A DNA stretch of 6,303 nucleotides from Deltaproteobacteria bacterium (GTDB lineage Bacteria > Desulfobacterota > Desulfobacteria > Desulfobacterales > UBA11574), in contig JAFDCA010000318.1 in assembly GCA_019313025.1 (NCBI GenBank), positions 1-6,303 of the forward strand, given 5' to 3'. Positions 5,531-6,303 of the stretch are shown here, one piece after another. Position numbers and translations under genes: made by a program. The notes beneath the pieces are model-generated. The model ran no database searches and had not been told where the DNA came from. It saw only the letters and a list, made by a program, of their open reading frames with translations. Numbering within the stretch: the stretch's first letter is position 1; each line of letters starts with the position of its first letter.

Positions 5531-6303
5531 ATGATGAATAAACCAAACTATGAAGAATTATTAAAAAGGGTTACATTTTTAGAAAAAGAATTGGCCGAAA
5601 AGGCGCATTTGGAAGAGACCCTTCGTGAGACTGTTTTAATGTCTCAGGATATCCTTGAAAAGGCCGCTGACGGCATTTGCGTCTGCCATAATATTCGTGA
5701 GAAGCCGTATGTAAAATTTACTCATTGGAACCCACGGATGATTGGAATTACGGGCTATACCATGGAGGAGATCAACAAGCTGGGATGGTACCAAACCATG
5801 TATCCAGATCCAGAAGTCCAAAAGCGTGCAATAGAGCGCATGGCCAAGATGCGTGAAGGTGATGACATTCAGGCTGAGGAATGGATGATAACGACTAAAA
5901 GCGGACAAAAAAGGCCATTATCAATGTCTACTTCGATTGTTAAAGAAGAAAATGGAAAAGTTCATGTATTGGCCGTTATACAAGACATTACAGAACGCAA
6001 AAATGCTGAGGAGGCCTTACGCAACAGTGAAGAAAAATTTAGGTTTCTCGCAGAAAAGATGGTTGATATCGTTTGGACCACCAACCTGGATTTTCAAACC
6101 ACATACGTGAGCCCTTCCATCAAAAATGTGCTTGGCTTTACGCCGGAAGAGCGAAAACGGCAATCCTTGGAGGAAATGATAACACCGGAGTCTCTTGCAA
6201 AGGTCCAATTAATGTTTGTAAGAGAGCTTCAGAGAGATGAGGAGGGCACGGTTGACCCGGACAGATCAGTTACAATCGAGGTCGAGTACTACCGCAAGGA
6301 CGG
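5531..6303 (+). CDS. PAS-domain signalling protein (probable sensor histidine kinase), N-terminal part
   Basis: This frame runs open from ATG 5531 past the window edge: 257 residues are visible and the C-terminus is missing. GGAG at 5518-5521, 9 bases upstream, supports this start over ATG 5534. Residues 6-35 (Glu/Lys/Leu-rich, beginning NYEELLKRVTFLEKELAEK) look like a short coiled coil. A first PAS domain spans about 36-155, with WNPRMIGITGYTMEEI (66-81) and the PAC signature VIQDITERKNAEEALR (149-164). A second PAS begins near 166 (NSEEKFRFLAEKMVDIVW) and continues with YVSPSIKNVLGFTPEE. No signal peptide or membrane segment is present, so it is likely a cytoplasmic sensor. A histidine kinase or a diguanylate cyclase output domain should follow downstream; neither is visible. 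The first PAS has Cys50 and Cys52 near its start, possibly redox-relevant but unproven. Its link to the metabolic genes is positional only. Confidence 0.85.
   Translation, partial: MMNKPNYEELLKRVTFLEKELAEKAHLEETLRETVLMSQDILEKAADGICVCHNIREKPYVKFTHWNPRMIGITGYTMEEINKLGWYQTMYPDPEVQKRAIERMAKMREGDDIQAEEWMITTKSGQKRPLSMSTSIVKEENGKVHVLAVIQDITERKNAEEALRNSEEKFRFLAEKMVDIVWTTNLDFQTTYVSPSIKNVLGFTPEERKRQSLEEMITPESLAKVQLMFVRELQRDEEGTVDPDRSVTIEVEYYRKD

Overview
The window looks like a stretch of a Gram-negative, probably deltaproteobacterial (Desulfobacterota-like) chromosome. This is inferred from moderate GC, densely packed genes all on the + strand, and a PAS/PAC multi-domain sensor protein of the kind abundant in Desulfobacteraceae. 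No rRNA, tRNA, CRISPR array or transposase gene is visible, so the taxonomic call is soft.

Layout. Bases 1-368 hold the C-terminal 121 residues of an amidoligase-like protein. Sixteen bases later begins a class II glutamine amidotransferase (385-1125), followed after a 171-base gap by a second, paralogous one (1297-2040). Next comes a PP-loop (ATP-pyrophosphatase-fold) protein (2078-2950), then a xylose-isomerase-like TIM-barrel protein (2947-3765) joined to it by an ATGA overlap. A 419-base intergenic region (3766-4184) follows. It contains a possible terminator, a 112-base inverted-repeat element flanked by TTTA on both sides, a TATAAT box, and a hairpin that would cover the next gene's ribosome binding site. 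Then come a divergent archaeal-type cofactor-independent phosphoglycerate mutase homologue (4185-5492) and the N-terminal 257 residues of a PAS sensor protein (5531 to the end).

How the genes may work together (inference). The first five genes read as one enzymatic cassette. It combines an amide-bond-forming ligase, a glutaminase that can release ammonia from glutamine, an ATP-activating PP-loop enzyme with a CxxC motif, and a metal-dependent sugar isomerase/epimerase-type enzyme. This suggests synthesis or modification of a small molecule or peptide, and I cannot name the product. The clearest result is the contrast between the two tandem amidotransferases. The second keeps every glutamine-binding and catalytic residue I can identify. 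The first keeps the nucleophilic Cys but has lost four glutamine-site residues at the same alignment positions. It looks like a catalytically reprogrammed or regulatory partner of its intact neighbour. The phosphoglycerate-mutase homologue has its own promoter-like region and may be a separate unit together with the PAS protein.
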